Notes: a model not told the origin generated them from the sequence alone. A stretch of 40,892 nucleotides of DNA from Bacteroidetes bacterium HGW-Bacteroidetes-2 (GCA_002842575.1 PHDJ01000023.1:1-40892), one strand, 5' to 3'. Shown: positions 1-9,672, counted from the stretch's first letter. Made by a program: numbers and translations.

Positions 1-43
1 GTTCAGCAAACTCTATGAGGTTTTGACCTTTGAAAATTTCCAT
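1..43 (-). CDS. Partial transposase N-terminus, probable IS1595 family (runs off window)
   Basis: An ATG on the minus strand at 43-41 opens a frame that stays open to the window edge and encodes MEIFKGQNLIEFAE. It is preceded by an AAAGGA-like ribosome binding site about 5 nt upstream. The N-terminus resembles IS1595-type transposases, which begin with a short FK...LxEF segment before the zinc-ribbon domain. That resemblance is from memory and rests on only 14 residues. No terminal inverted repeat or target duplication could be identified in the DNA just upstream, so the boundary of any insertion sequence is undefined. It could also be another protein with a similar start. Confidence 0.4.
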   Translation of the reverse strand, partial: MEIFKGQNLIEFAE

Positions 44-329
44 TTTTCCTTTGTTTTATAAGACGTTAAAGATATGAAATTAAATACCGACCTCAATAAA
101 ATTTTATTTAATTCCTTTACTAGAAATAAGAGTTGGAATGTCATTGCTTTTTCATTTTAAAAACCGCTTGGCATTTTTGATGCTTGTTAGCATTATGCTG
201 GTGGCCGTTTATGTGCATTTGGTCGTAAAAAACCCAATGGCATTTCCGGGCACTTGGTTTTAAAATTGTTGTTTTTAGGCTAGAGGTTTCATTTTAAAGC
301 GATAAAATTTTTGCTCATTTTAAGGGTAT
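44..329. other. Intergenic region between transposase fragment and DUF2207 gene
   Basis: About 290 bases of AT-rich spacer. Apart from the possible 41-codon frame at 138-263 I see no gene, RNA or clear terminator. The DUF2207 gene converges on this region and ends at 330. If the left-edge frame is a transposase, one terminal repeat of its element should lie here, but I could not delimit it. Confidence 0.4.
138..263 (+). CDS. Possible 41-residue single-span membrane protein
   Basis: ATG at 138 opens a 41-codon frame ending in TAA at 261-263. The product starts MSLLFHFKNRLAF, has a hydrophobic run of about 18 residues (FLMLVSIMLVAVYVHLVV) and ends KNPMAFPGTWF. A basic N-terminus before one hydrophobic helix fits a small inner-membrane protein. 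The ribosome binding site is weak, and I do not recognise a family. It may instead be the remnant of a longer gene disrupted when the neighbouring transposase inserted. It could also be chance coding in the spacer. Confidence 0.25.
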   Translation: MSLLFHFKNRLAFLMLVSIMLVAVYVHLVVKNPMAFPGTWF

Positions 330-2015
330 TTACCAGCCTCCACCGCCACCACCGCCGCCGCCGCCGCCGGAGGAACCACCGCCGCTACTTCCTGACGAAC
401 TTCCTGGAGGAGTGGATGCAGAGGATATAGCAGATGAAAAATTTTTACCCATACTGGAGGAAAACTGCTGTGGCGAAAAAGCCATCGCCCCTGCCCCAAC
501 ATACCAAGACGGACTGTAACTTTTAGTTTCTTGTAACGATTTAGTCAGCGCATTTTCAAATTTTTCACCCCATTTGTTTTCTACACCCAATGCAATGGCA
601 TAAGGCAGTAATGCTTCAAAACGCTCTACAGTAAGTTCTGGCTCATGCAAGGCGTCTAATTGTTTTTGTTCGGCTACGGTTATATACATTTTAAACCCTT
701 CAATTTCGTCCATAAATTGGCGTCCAAGTTTTGTAGGTGCTTTAATTAAATAGGTAAAAAAAGCGACCAGAAAGAGGAGTAAGAAAATTAGAATTAAAGG
801 AATTACAGGTGATGGCGAAAAAACAAAGGTTAGCACAATAAAAAATACTGAAGCCAAAATGCCTTTTACTAAATGTCCAAAATTTAAATTAAAATACTTG
901 GGTTGCATTTTTTTTGCTAAAAGAGTAGCTGCATTTACCCTAGCTTTGCTAAACTTGCTGTAGTTCTTATTGTCCAATTCCATTTGTTCACTACCGGAAA
1001 ATAAGGCATTCGAAATTGCTTTTTCCTCTTCGGTAAGTAATGAAAAATTTGTGGAAAGCCGTTCTAAAGTATATTTCTTTTTTAAATTAATGATTTTTAT
1101 ATGTCCTTTTACTGCCATATTCACAATTGCTGCTGAAATTGCAGTCTGGGTAATATACATTCGGTTTAAAAAAGCAGTATCTGCTGGACTGAAACCAACT
1201 GGAGGCTCAAACAAAGGTATAATTGTTCCTTTTGCAGGATCCACACCTACTTTTTTCCATGCTTTGTAATATAAAAAGCTTACTAGCACAAAACCTAAGA
1301 GAGCAAAGAGTACATGAAAATTGCTTTTAAAAAAAGACCCGATTTTCTGTACAGATGTGGGTTCTACAACAAATCCTTTTGGCCAGGCTACTGCAAAAGT
1401 GAGTTGCTCTTGAGGTTGTAATACCCGTGTGGTGGTTATTTTTATTTTATTGTCCTTTGAAAACAACGTGCAATCGCAAGTGGTGCTTGCTTGTGTCCCT
1501 GAAAACGCATCTAATTGAGTTATTGTGGCGTTTTGAGGAAGTTCTATCGTTATATTGGCCATTTCTATTGTAAATAGCCAATCGCCACCTATGGCGTTGA
1601 AATACAATTCGTCAAACTCTTTAAAAAAACCTATTTGTTTTGTTGTGCGGTATACAATAGAAAAGGTATAAATTCCTGTGTCTAAAAATATATTTTTATC
1701 GCCTACATAAACTACAACGCCATTGCCTTTTTTTTCGGTAAAGTAGGGTTCTGTTTTTCCATCTCTTAAAACCTCTATTACTTGAAAGTCAACATCAAAT
1801 CGAGTTCCTAGTTTGTCTTTATATCTATTAGGAAAACTGCGATAAATTCCTCTTTTTATTTGGTCGCCTTCTGCTTGTACCGTAATGTCTTCCCGTACTA
1901 TAATAGAACCAGAGTTTTCCACTTTTATATGAGAATTATAAGATAAAATTCGCTCTTGCGAAAAGGCTACATTAAAAAAAAAACCAGTTAAAATAAATGC
2001 AATATAGAGTTTCAT
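330..2015 (-). CDS. DUF2207 domain-containing membrane protein with glycine-rich tail
   Basis: The product is 561 residues. It starts with a signal peptide (cleavage near the FSQ at residues 18-20), followed by an extracytoplasmic beta-rich DUF2207 domain (about 25-215) with motifs such as GIYRSFPNRY and YNAIGGDW-like EFDELYFNAIGGDW. One membrane span follows near 230-250 and a hydrophobic pair near 385-425. The cytoplasmic part ends in a serine/glycine tract and a terminal tryptophan (GGGGW type), typical of DUF2207 and TPM-domain proteins. The family's biochemical role is unknown. The gene starts 10 bp after lemA on the same strand, and LemA/DUF2207 pairs recur across bacteria, so they probably act together at the membrane. 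ATG at 2015 is supported by the signal peptide. Confidence 0.88.
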   Translation of the reverse strand: MKLYIAFILTGFFFNVAFSQERILSYNSHIKVENSGSIIVREDITVQAEGDQIKRGIYRSFPNRYKDKLGTRFDVDFQVIEVLRDGKTEPYFTEKKGNGVVVYVGDKNIFLDTGIYTFSIVYRTTKQIGFFKEFDELYFNAIGGDWLFTIEMANITIELPQNATITQLDAFSGTQASTTCDCTLFSKDNKIKITTTRVLQPQEQLTFAVAWPKGFVVEPTSVQKIGSFFKSNFHVLFALLGFVLVSFLYYKAWKKVGVDPAKGTIIPLFEPPVGFSPADTAFLNRMYITQTAISAAIVNMAVKGHIKIINLKKKYTLERLSTNFSLLTEEEKAISNALFSGSEQMELDNKNYSKFSKARVNAATLLAKKMQPKYFNLNFGHLVKGILASVFFIVLTFVFSPSPVIPLILIFLLLFLVAFFTYLIKAPTKLGRQFMDEIEGFKMYITVAEQKQLDALHEPELTVERFEALLPYAIALGVENKWGEKFENALTKSLQETKSYSPSWYVGAGAMAFSPQQFSSSMGKNFSSAISSASTPPGSSSGSSGGGSSGGGGGGGGGGGW

Positions 2016-2025
2016 GGTACACTTT

Positions 2026-2574
2026 TTAAAAATTTACTTCAGGTGCTGCTTTTTCGGTTTCATTTTTAATATCAAAATAATCTCGCTGTTGATGGTTTAC
2101 CGCTTTGGCAATAAGTTTAGATGGGAATTGATCTATAAGAATATTGTAGTTTCTAACACTTCCATTGTAATACCTTCTGGCATGTTGCAAATCGTTTTCA
2201 ACTTTAGAAAGGTCGCGTTGTAATTCTAAAAAGTTTTGATTGGCTTTGAGTTCGGGATAGTTTTCAACAACCACAAACAAACTCCCTAATGCTTTTGAAA
2301 GACCTACTTCTGTCACTTCATGGTCTTTTACCGATTCGGCATCCATACCTTTCGCTCTTAAACGAGTAATGCTTTCAAAAAGTTTTTTTTCGTGGGCGGC
2401 ATAGCCCTGAACTACTTTTAGGATATTCGGAATGAGGTCATAACGTTTTTGTAACTGCACATCGATTCCACTCCACGCCTCCTCAACCATGTTTTGTAGC
2501 TGAATAAGTTTGTTGTATATAAATATAAAATACACAACAATTAGTATTACCAATGAAATTATAACAACACTCAT
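2026..2574 (-). CDS. lemA: LemA family protein
   Basis: The product is 182 residues, the usual LemA length. A single N-terminal membrane helix (about 3-20) precedes an all-helical domain. Family signatures include NxMVEEAWSGIDVQLQKRYDLIPN (here from about residue 28), the helix around ENYPELKANQNF, and the C-terminal RRYYNGSVRNYN segment followed by FPSKLIA. LemA proteins are membrane-anchored helical-bundle proteins with no firmly established activity. It is the first gene of a two-gene unit with the DUF2207 gene, 10 bp downstream. The sequence after its stop (toward 2015) has no terminator, which fits co-transcription. Confidence 0.93.
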   Translation of the reverse strand: MSVVIISLVILIVVYFIFIYNKLIQLQNMVEEAWSGIDVQLQKRYDLIPNILKVVQGYAAHEKKLFESITRLRAKGMDAESVKDHEVTEVGLSKALGSLFVVVENYPELKANQNFLELQRDLSKVENDLQHARRYYNGSVRNYNILIDQFPSKLIAKAVNHQQRDYFDIKNETEKAAPEVNF

Positions 2575-2670
2575 AAGAAGGTTTTTAGTTTTTTAAATGT
2601 AGTTTAAAGATATTGAAAATTTTATGCATTTTTATGATTCCATTTAAAGTTTAAAAAATAGGGATAAAAG

Positions 2671-2714
2671 AAAAGCCGAAATGATTTAATTTCTTAAAAA
2701 TCATTGCGGCTTTT
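2671..2714 (-). terminator. Intrinsic terminator downstream of aconitase gene
   Basis: Long imperfect hairpin. On the minus strand AAAAGCCGCAATGATTT pairs with AAATCATTTCGGCTTTT across about 9 nt, with one mismatch and a T-rich 3' side. It lies about 50 bp after the aconitase stop and about 100 bp before lemA on the same strand, so it should end aconitase transcription and separate it from lemA. Confidence 0.75.
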
Positions 2715-2764
2715 TGTAAAAATAATTTACATTTTCTTTTATGAAAATCGCTTTTTAAATTGGT

Positions 2765-5032
2765 TTATGATGCATTTTCTTTTTTGATTAAGTTTAATGC
2801 AGATCCTTCTTTAAACCATTCAATTTGTGCTAGATTGTAGGTGTGGTTTGTTTTGATACTGTCCTTGCTACCATCTTTATGTGCTATTTCTATGGTGAGT
2901 TGTTTTTCTGGTGCAAAAGTGTTTAAATCAATAAAGTTAAAGGTGTCCTCTTCCTGAATCAAATCGTAATCGGCTTCGTTTGCAAAGGTTAATCCTAGCA
3001 TCCCTTGTTTTTTTAGGTTGGTTTCATGAATTCTGGCAAATGATTTTACCAAAACCACCCGAACGCCCAAATGACGTGGTTGCATAGCCGCGTGCTCTCT
3101 GGATGAACCTTCTCCATAATTATGATCACCCACTACAATAGTAGGAATTCCAGCTTTTTTATACTCTCGTTGTACATCTGGTACACCTCCGTATTCGCCT
3201 GTCAATTGATTTTTTACGAAGTTTGTTTTTTTATTAAAAGCATTTACAGCACCTATTAGAGTGTTGTCTGCAATATTATCCAAATGCCCTCTAAAACGTA
3301 ACCAAGGCCCCGCCATAGAAATATGGTCTGTGGTACATTTTCCAAATGCTTTGATAAGTAATTTGGCTCCCAAAATGTTTTTACCATCCCAAGGTGTAAA
3401 TGGGTCTAAAAGTTGGAGCCGTTCAGAAGTAGCACTAACTTTTACTTCTACAGTACGTCCGTTTTCTGTTGGTGCTAAAAAACCGTTATCTTTAACATCA
3501 AAACCTAATGGCGGCAACTCAATACCTTTTGGTATTTCTAACATCACTTCTTCACCGTCTTCATTTATTAAAGTATCGTGCATGGGGTCAAAATCCAATC
3601 GGCCAGATATGGCAATAGCAGCCACCATTTCTGGTGAACCTACAAAAGCATGAGTATTAGGGTTACCATCTGCTCTTTTTGAAAAGTTTCGGTTAAAGGA
3701 GTGCACAATGGTATTTTTTTCATCGCCTTTCATATCGCTTCTATCCCATTGCCCAATACAAGGGCCGCAAGCATTGGTAAATATGGTGGCATTTAAGTCT
3801 TGAAATATTTTTAAAATACCATCACGTTCGGCAGTAAAACGTATTTGTTCAGATCCTGGATTGATACCAAAATCGGATTTGGCTTTTATTTTTTTATCTA
3901 CTGCTTGTTTGGCTATAGATGCTGCTCTTGTTAAATCTTCATACGAACTGTTAGTACAAGACCCGATAAGACCCCACTCCACTTTTAATGGCCAGCCGTT
4001 TTCTCTTGCTTTTTTACCAAGCTCTCCAACTGGAGTAGCAAGATCTGGTGTAAAAGGTCCGTTTAAATGAGGGCGCAATTCATCTAAATTTATTTCAATA
4101 ACTTGATCAAAATACTGTTCTGGATTTGCGTACACTTCAGGGTCACCTGTTAAATGCTCTCTTACTTTATTTGCAGCATCGGCTATATCGTTTCTGTCGG
4201 TGGCGCGAAGAAATCGTTCCATAGCATCGTCATAGCCAAAAGTAGAAGTTGTAGCTCCTATTTCTGCTCCCATATTACAAATAGTTCCTTTTCCTGTACA
4301 AGAAAGGTTTTTTGCACCTTCTCCAAAATACTCAACAATGGCTCCGGTACCTCCTTTTACTGTAAGAATTCCCGCCACTTTAAGAATCACGTCTTTTGAA
4401 GCTGTCCAACCATTTAATTTTCCGGTTAATTTTACGCCTATTAGTTTTGGAAATTTCAATTCCCATGGCATTCCTGCCATAACATCTACGGCATCTGCTC
4501 CACCTACTCCTATGGCTACCATTCCTAATCCACCAGCATTTACAGTGTGTGAGTCTGTTCCTATCATTAATCCGCCAGGAAATGCATAATTTTCTAACAC
4601 TACTTGGTGAATGATTCCTGCACCTGGCCGCCAAAAACCAATGCCGTACTTATTGGATACGGATTCTAAAAAATCAAAAACCTCTTTGCTGGAGTCGTTT
4701 GCTCGTTTTAAATCTTCAAAAGCACCTGATTTTGCTTGTATAAGGTGGTCACAATGAACCGTAGTGGGAACAGCCACTCTATCTTTTCCGGCTTGCATAA
4801 ACTGCAACAAAGCCATTTGAGCTGTTGCATCTTGGCAGGCAATTCTATCAGGTGCAAAATCTACATAATCTTTTCCTCTGGTAAAAATCTTAGATGGTGA
4901 CCCATCCCAAAGATGTGTGTATAGTATTTTTTCAGTAAGTGTAAGAGGTTTCCCTACTAGGTTTCGGGCTTTTCCTACTCGGTCTTGCATAGTTGCATAG
5001 ACTTTTTTAATCATTTCAATATCAAATGCCAT
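2765..5032 (-). CDS. acn: Aconitate hydratase (mitochondrial-type)
   Basis: Interconverts citrate and isocitrate via cis-aconitate in the TCA cycle, using a [4Fe-4S] cluster in the cytoplasm. The 755-residue length and sequence match the mitochondrial-type aconitases common in Bacteroidota rather than the longer AcnA. The three cluster cysteines are Cys359 (SCTNSS), Cys422 and Cys425 (NACGPC). Their spacing of 63 and 3 is the same as in mitochondrial aconitase. The N-terminal domain carries CDHLIQ and GTDSHTVN. The C-terminal swivel domain carries [12 protein letters not shown] and [15 protein letters not shown]. The ATG at 5032 gives a normal N-terminus. A TAnnTTTG promoter element lies about 40 bp upstream and a strong terminator follows, so it is probably monocistronic. 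Confidence 0.97.
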   Translation of the reverse strand: MAFDIEMIKKVYATMQDRVGKARNLVGKPLTLTEKILYTHLWDGSPSKIFTRGKDYVDFAPDRIACQDATAQMALLQFMQAGKDRVAVPTTVHCDHLIQAKSGAFEDLKRANDSSKEVFDFLESVSNKYGIGFWRPGAGIIHQVVLENYAFPGGLMIGTDSHTVNAGGLGMVAIGVGGADAVDVMAGMPWELKFPKLIGVKLTGKLNGWTASKDVILKVAGILTVKGGTGAIVEYFGEGAKNLSCTGKGTICNMGAEIGATTSTFGYDDAMERFLRATDRNDIADAANKVREHLTGDPEVYANPEQYFDQVIEINLDELRPHLNGPFTPDLATPVGELGKKARENGWPLKVEWGLIGSCTNSSYEDLTRAASIAKQAVDKKIKAKSDFGINPGSEQIRFTAERDGILKIFQDLNATIFTNACGPCIGQWDRSDMKGDEKNTIVHSFNRNFSKRADGNPNTHAFVGSPEMVAAIAISGRLDFDPMHDTLINEDGEEVMLEIPKGIELPPLGFDVKDNGFLAPTENGRTVEVKVSATSERLQLLDPFTPWDGKNILGAKLLIKAFGKCTTDHISMAGPWLRFRGHLDNIADNTLIGAVNAFNKKTNFVKNQLTGEYGGVPDVQREYKKAGIPTIVVGDHNYGEGSSREHAAMQPRHLGVRVVLVKSFARIHETNLKKQGMLGLTFANEADYDLIQEEDTFNFIDLNTFAPEKQLTIEIAHKDGSKDSIKTNHTYNLAQIEWFKEGSALNLIKKENAS

Positions 5033-5072
5033 AAGACTTAATTTAGTTTGAATTTCTTTTTTAGAAGTAGCA

Positions 5073-5080
5073 CAAAGTTA
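5073..5080 (-). promoter_or_regulatory. Promoter -7 element of aconitase gene
   Basis: On the minus strand this reads TAACTTTG, an exact match to the Bacteroidota -7 element TAnnTTTG. It lies about 40 bp upstream of the aconitase start. No good TTG -33 element is visible at the usual 17-23 bp spacing. Confidence 0.5.
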
Positions 5081-5216
5081 CAAAAAATTACAAGACATTT
5101 AAATATTAACAAGGAAAGCTTCCGTTTAATGAATATAATTCAATAAAAATAAAGTATTAATTAGATAAATTGGTTATTTGATAATTTTAAATATCAAAAA
5201 TTACCAATTTACTAAA

Positions 5217-6359
5217 TTATAGTTTGGTATATTTTTTTCTAAAATAGGCTTTATCCCGAATATTCATCATAGGTTTTTCGTAAATGTGATAGAATACATA
5301 AGAAAGGATAACCGTGAGAAAAATATAAACAAAGGTAAAAAAGAGCTTCTCTGAAAATTGTAAAGACTCAATAGGATAAAAATAGCGCATTAGTTGCAAA
5401 ATAATGGAATAGTGCAGCAAATACATGGCATACGATATAAGACTTAGGTTTGTAATGAATCGTAAACCCAAAGTTGAAGTCACTTTCCATTGGGATAAAA
5501 AAGGAAGAGATAGTGCGATGCAAATGGAACATACAGGCAAATAAAGTACATTCCAAAAGAAAGGATATTCTTTAATTATAATACTTTGCGATGAAATCCA
5601 AAAATGCATAGTTAAGAAAGCGGTTATTCCTATAAAAAGAAACAAATTTTTATGTTGCAGCCAGAAACTTTTAAACGTTAAGGAAAGATAAGCTGCTAAA
5701 ACACCATAATAAATTGCGTCTATTCTATATAAAACTACAGCTTTAAGGTTTATATTCCAATCATTCATATCGCTAGAAGGTGTAATGAAATTGTAAATTG
5801 TTTTTGTACATAGAAATAAAAGTAAGATCGTAAGCGTAACAAAAAGAAAAAGTTTTTGCTTCGCTATTTTTAAATTAAATAGTAGTGTGGCATACAATAA
5901 AAATGGGCACAGGATATACGCAAATTCTTCAATAGGAAGACTCCAGGATTCTGTAAAGAAAATATCCATTCCACCCACAGCATTTTGAAGGAAAAAAAAA
6001 TAGGAAGCAATGGAGTCGGGTAATTCTCTACCAAAGTAAAGCACAATACCAATATTGATTAGCAAAGCAAGGTAATAATTGGGTATGGTGCGAAACCATC
6101 TTCTGATAAGAAAATAGTGAATGTCTTGATGTTTAAAATCTGGTTTTGTGAATATTCGAAAAAGTATTCTACCAATTAAAAATCCGCTAAGTACAAAGAA
6201 AATCTCAACGCCCATCACTCCCACTAAATGCAGCACATCTACAAAACTGCCAGATGCATCCGGAAAAATCCAAAGCGCATGAGAGAATACTACAAAAAGT
6301 ATAGCTACCGCTCGCATGAAGTCTAAACCAAAAATTCGTTCTTTGTAATTTATATTCAT
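5217..6359 (-). CDS. Acyltransferase 3 family membrane protein (OafA/YrhL type)
   Basis: The product is 380 residues with about ten hydrophobic spans. The N-terminus has the acyltransferase-3 signature: RxxAILFVVFSHALWIFPD contains the conserved arginine and histidine of helices 1-2, and GVEIFFVLSGFLIGRILFR is the hallmark second motif. The segment LIRRWFRTIPNYYLALL is the conserved RRxxRIxPxY-type motif. These integral membrane enzymes move acetyl or other short acyl groups onto exported carbohydrates or lipids. The substrate cannot be told from this sequence. The gene stands alone between aconitase and moxR. Its start at 6359 is about 70 bp beyond the moxR stop on the same strand, so read-through from moxR is possible. 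Confidence 0.9.
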   Translation of the reverse strand: MNINYKERIFGLDFMRAVAILFVVFSHALWIFPDASGSFVDVLHLVGVMGVEIFFVLSGFLIGRILFRIFTKPDFKHQDIHYFLIRRWFRTIPNYYLALLINIGIVLYFGRELPDSIASYFFFLQNAVGGMDIFFTESWSLPIEEFAYILCPFLLYATLLFNLKIAKQKLFLFVTLTILLLFLCTKTIYNFITPSSDMNDWNINLKAVVLYRIDAIYYGVLAAYLSLTFKSFWLQHKNLFLFIGITAFLTMHFWISSQSIIIKEYPFFWNVLYLPVCSICIALSLPFLSQWKVTSTLGLRFITNLSLISYAMYLLHYSIILQLMRYFYPIESLQFSEKLFFTFVYIFLTVILSYVFYHIYEKPMMNIRDKAYFRKKYTKL

Positions 6360-6426
6360 AAGGAGTGCATAGAAAACGAATATACGAATACGCTTTACCT
6401 TAAGAAATCAAAAAGTAAAATAACAT

Positions 6427-7380
6427 CTAATACAAACTTTTAATTATGGTTTCAATGGTTAGTCCTTCTGCTTCTGCTTTGTAATTTTTAATTAATCGAT
6501 GGCGTAAAATGCTTGTAGCTACTACCTGCACATCTTCTATATCTGGCGAAAACTTACCGTGCAAAGCGGCATTAGATTTTGCGGCTAATATAAGATTTTG
6601 AGAGGCTCTTGGTCCTGCTCCCCAATCGATATAGTTTTTTATCATTTCTGGGGCAGTGGGCGAATTAGGTCGTGTTTTTCCAACCAAATTAACGGCATAT
6701 TCAATAACATTATCGGCCACAGGAATACGACGTATTAAATTTTGAAAATCAATTATTTCTTGAGCAGTAAAGAGCGCATTTATGGTTTCAAACTGATCGG
6801 TAGTAGTGGTTTTTACAATGTTTACTTCTTCTTCAAAAGAAGGGTATTCTAAATGAATAGCAAACATAAAACGGTCTAACTGGGCTTCAGGTAATGGATA
6901 GGTGCCTTCCTGCTCAATTGGGTTTTGTGTAGCCAAAACAAAGTAAGGTAAGGATAATTTATAATGATTTCCAGAAATAGTAACCGCGCGTTCTTGCATG
7001 GCTTCTAAAAGTGCTGCTTGAGTTTTAGGAGGTGTACGATTTATTTCGTCAGCCAGAATAATGTTTGCAAATATAGGCCCTTTAATAAATTTAAAATGCC
7101 TGTTTTCGTCTAGAATTTCTGAACCTAGGATGTCGCTTGGCATTAAATCTGGAGTAAATTGAATGCGTTTAAAATCTAATCCTAATGCTTGTGCTATGGT
7201 ATTTACCATTAATGTTTTTGCAAGGCCTGGTACGCCAATTAACAAGGCATGACCTCCTGAAAAAATAGCTAGAAGAACTTGATCTACAACCTCTTCTTGC
7301 CCAACAATTATTTTAGAAATTTCTTTTTTTAACGCGGCGTGTTTTTTTACTAACTGCTCAATGGCTGCAACATCTGACAT
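6427..7380 (-). CDS. MoxR family AAA+ ATPase
   Basis: The product is 317 residues, normal for MoxR. The Walker A motif is GVPGLAKT (49-56) and Walker B is IILADE (107-112), followed by NRTPPKTQAALLEAMQE. The sensor-1 region is LATQNP (about 149-154), and the C-terminal lid domain ends the protein. MoxR ATPases act as cytosolic chaperone-like motors, usually paired with VWA-domain proteins, and help mature membrane or redox complexes. No DUF58 or VWA partner is in the window. The gene starts 10 bp after the SurA-like isomerase, so it belongs to the envelope-folding operon. That arrangement is conserved in flavobacteria as far as I recall. Confidence 0.94.
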   Translation of the reverse strand: MSDVAAIEQLVKKHAALKKEISKIIVGQEEVVDQVLLAIFSGGHALLIGVPGLAKTLMVNTIAQALGLDFKRIQFTPDLMPSDILGSEILDENRHFKFIKGPIFANIILADEINRTPPKTQAALLEAMQERAVTISGNHYKLSLPYFVLATQNPIEQEGTYPLPEAQLDRFMFAIHLEYPSFEEEVNIVKTTTTDQFETINALFTAQEIIDFQNLIRRIPVADNVIEYAVNLVGKTRPNSPTAPEMIKNYIDWGAGPRASQNLILAAKSNAALHGKFSPDIEDVQVVATSILRHRLIKNYKAEAEGLTIETIIKSLY

Positions 7381-7390
7381 AGGGTAAAAG

Positions 7391-8854
7391 TTATTTTTGT
7401 GTCCAGTTATTGGTGAATTTACAGTCGGTAAACTCTTTACTGATATTGATATAGGTTTCTTTTATTTTTGCTTTTTGCCATTTTTCTATGGCACTAATAC
7501 GTTTTTGCATCAATGCAAGTTCTTTTATTTTTTCGTAATCTTTTACATAATCGGCAACATGCTCTTCATGACGATTGGTTACGGTCAATATTTTAAATCG
7601 TTTTCTTCCTGTTCTGTCATCATCAACGATAATACGAGATACTTCTCCATCTGCAAGGTTATAGACTTGAGCACTTAAAACAGGGTCCATTTTAGTCAAT
7701 TCAAAACGGGTGTCAAAGGTTTCTGGATTTATCAATTGCCCACCATTATTTTTTGTTTCTTTTTCATCAGAATCAAGTCTAGCTGCTTCCGCAAAGCTGA
7801 TTTCGCCTGCAACAATTTTATTGCGGATGTTTTCCATTTTCTTTTTTGCTGCTTCAATGGTTTCTTCAGTAACATTTGGGATTAATAAAATATGCCTGAT
7901 TTCTCTATCTTGACCCATTACTTTATCTACTTTAAGAATATGAAATCCAAATTCTGTTTCAAAAGGTTCGCTTACTTCGCCTTCTTGTAATGAAAAAGCT
8001 GTGTCCTTAAACTCTTTGGCAAAACTTGATTTTTTACTGATCGTATAAAGCCCCCCTCGAGAAGCGGATCCCGGATCTTGAGAGTTCATTACGGCTCTGG
8101 ATGTAAAACTTACACCATTTTCTACAATATCTCTTCTAAATTCTTTTAGTTTATTAAGGACTTGTATTCTAGCTGCTTCTGTAATTTCGGGTTCTATTAC
8201 TATTTGCGCTACTTCTAATTCTGCTCCAAAAATAGGTCGGTCTGCTTCAGGAATGGCATAAAAAAACTGCCGAGTTTCTTCGGGCGTGATTTCTATTTCT
8301 TCAAATATTTTTTCTTGCATCATGGAGGCAAGTCTGGACGTTTTATTGATTTCAAATAATTCTTTTCGAACCTCTTCTATTGAATTTTTTCGATAAAAAT
8401 TAGTCACTTTTTCTTCAGATCCCAATTGACTTATCATGTATTCCACTTGTTGGTTTGTTCTGCCTTGTATTTCCGAATCGGCTACTACTATACTGTCCTG
8501 TATAGCGTGATGAGCAAGGAGTTTGTCTTCGAGTAGTTTCCCAAAAAGCTCACAACGGGTAATTCCTTCTGTAGAAAAACTTTGTTGTTTTAACTCTAAT
8601 AAGGTTTTGTCGATATCGCTATCTAAAACAATATATTCACCCACTACACCTGCAATTCCATCCACTTTATATCTTTTTAATTTTAAGATTGTGTCTGTTT
8701 TAGTATTTTTGGGTATTTCGGTGTTTAAATTACTTGCTTCATCAATAACCAATATTTCCTGTGCATTTCCAAGTAGTGAAACTGAGAATGCAAAGAATAA
8801 AAAGTAAAAACTTTTTTTAGTTATAGGTTTCAAAATTCTTTGTTTTAAGTGCAT
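7391..8854 (-). CDS. SurA-like periplasmic peptidylprolyl isomerase, two parvulin domains
   Basis: The product is 487 residues with a hydrophobic export signal ending near LLGNAQ (about residue 32). A SurA-type N-terminal chaperone domain (about 55-200) begins VDGIAGVVGEYIVLDSDI. Parvulin-like domain 1 (about 205-305) contains SRGGLYTISKKSSFAKEF and ETEFGFHILKV. Domain 2 (about 310-410) begins REIRHILLIPNV and is more divergent. The role is chaperone and prolyl isomerase for outer-membrane proteins in the periplasm. The start at 8854 overlaps the upstream lipoprotein gene by 38 bp. No later ATG precedes the signal peptide, so this start or a TTG at codon 8 must be used. It is translationally coupled to the upstream gene and 10 bp from moxR. 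Confidence 0.9.
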   Translation of the reverse strand: MHLKQRILKPITKKSFYFLFFAFSVSLLGNAQEILVIDEASNLNTEIPKNTKTDTILKLKRYKVDGIAGVVGEYIVLDSDIDKTLLELKQQSFSTEGITRCELFGKLLEDKLLAHHAIQDSIVVADSEIQGRTNQQVEYMISQLGSEEKVTNFYRKNSIEEVRKELFEINKTSRLASMMQEKIFEEIEITPEETRQFFYAIPEADRPIFGAELEVAQIVIEPEITEAARIQVLNKLKEFRRDIVENGVSFTSRAVMNSQDPGSASRGGLYTISKKSSFAKEFKDTAFSLQEGEVSEPFETEFGFHILKVDKVMGQDREIRHILLIPNVTEETIEAAKKKMENIRNKIVAGEISFAEAARLDSDEKETKNNGGQLINPETFDTRFELTKMDPVLSAQVYNLADGEVSRIIVDDDRTGRKRFKILTVTNRHEEHVADYVKDYEKIKELALMQKRISAIEKWQKAKIKETYINISKEFTDCKFTNNWTQK

Positions 8855-9668
8855 CTTGTAAAATATCTTTTTCTAAATTTTTTATTATTTCTAATTTTCT
8901 TTTGTTAAGAATAATGGCTTCAATGGTTGGTTTAATAAACGACAATGGTGCTATTTCATTTCGTAGCAATACGTCTTTAATTTGAACCAAATATACTCCT
9001 AATGAATCTTGTAATTCTATATAATTAGATTTTTTTAACAATTGTTGTGATTTGTCGTTTTGATGTACAGGAATTTTATCCATTACGGTGGTCACCTGCA
9101 CCCAAAGTGAGTCATTAAGAGAATAGGATTTAAACTGAAAAGCCTTTGCCTCTAGTTCCTCTTGGTCGTTTTTATTAAACCGAATTAATTGTTGTTTAAT
9201 TTTATCAATACTTGTGTTTTCTTCTCCTACATTAATGTAACGCAGCTGAATCAATTCTTCATTGAGAATGAAATTTTCTTTGTTTTGTTCGTAAAAACTT
9301 TCATATTCTTTTTCCACTATGGAAGTATTTAGCGTTTTAGTAGCGATGATATCGGCGTAACCCTTGGTATATAAATCGGTTCTATATGCATCAACTAATG
9401 CGTCATAAGCCTGCAACTTTTCTTCTGAAAGATTTATTTTTGCTAATTGGGTAAGTAGTTTTTGGGTAGCCCAATTGGTAATATAATTTTGAACAATTAG
9501 TATGCTATCCTCCTCTGATGTTGCTGCTTTTGTGCGGTCTTCAATATCTTTAAGATACAGATATTCATTTCCTACTCTTGCGATTGCTTGCTCCTGTTCT
9601 ACTGTTTGAAAGAAAGCGCAAGACAAAAATAGTGTTGCAAAAAGGAATAGGAGGGAAAATTTATACAT
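8817..9668 (-). CDS. SurA-N-like envelope lipoprotein without clear parvulin domain
   Basis: The product is 283 residues and starts with a lipoprotein signal whose lipobox LFLSC places the lipidated cysteine at residue 17. The mature part begins QAIARVGNEYLYLKDIEDR, which resembles the start of SurA/PpiD chaperone domains. It continues as a mainly helical protein with an EELIQLRYINVG segment where a parvulin fold would begin, but no recognisable active-site pattern follows. It sits between two bona fide parvulin proteins, with a 4-bp gap from the upstream gene and a 38-bp overlap with the downstream one. It is probably a chaperone-only partner in outer-membrane protein folding. Function is inferred from context and weak N-terminal similarity. 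Confidence 0.75.
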   Translation of the reverse strand: MYKFSLLFLFATLFLSCAFFQTVEQEQAIARVGNEYLYLKDIEDRTKAATSEEDSILIVQNYITNWATQKLLTQLAKINLSEEKLQAYDALVDAYRTDLYTKGYADIIATKTLNTSIVEKEYESFYEQNKENFILNEELIQLRYINVGEENTSIDKIKQQLIRFNKNDQEELEAKAFQFKSYSLNDSLWVQVTTVMDKIPVHQNDKSQQLLKKSNYIELQDSLGVYLVQIKDVLLRNEIAPLSFIKPTIEAIILNKRKLEIIKNLEKDILQDALKTKNFETYN

Positions 9669-9672
9669 TGTA

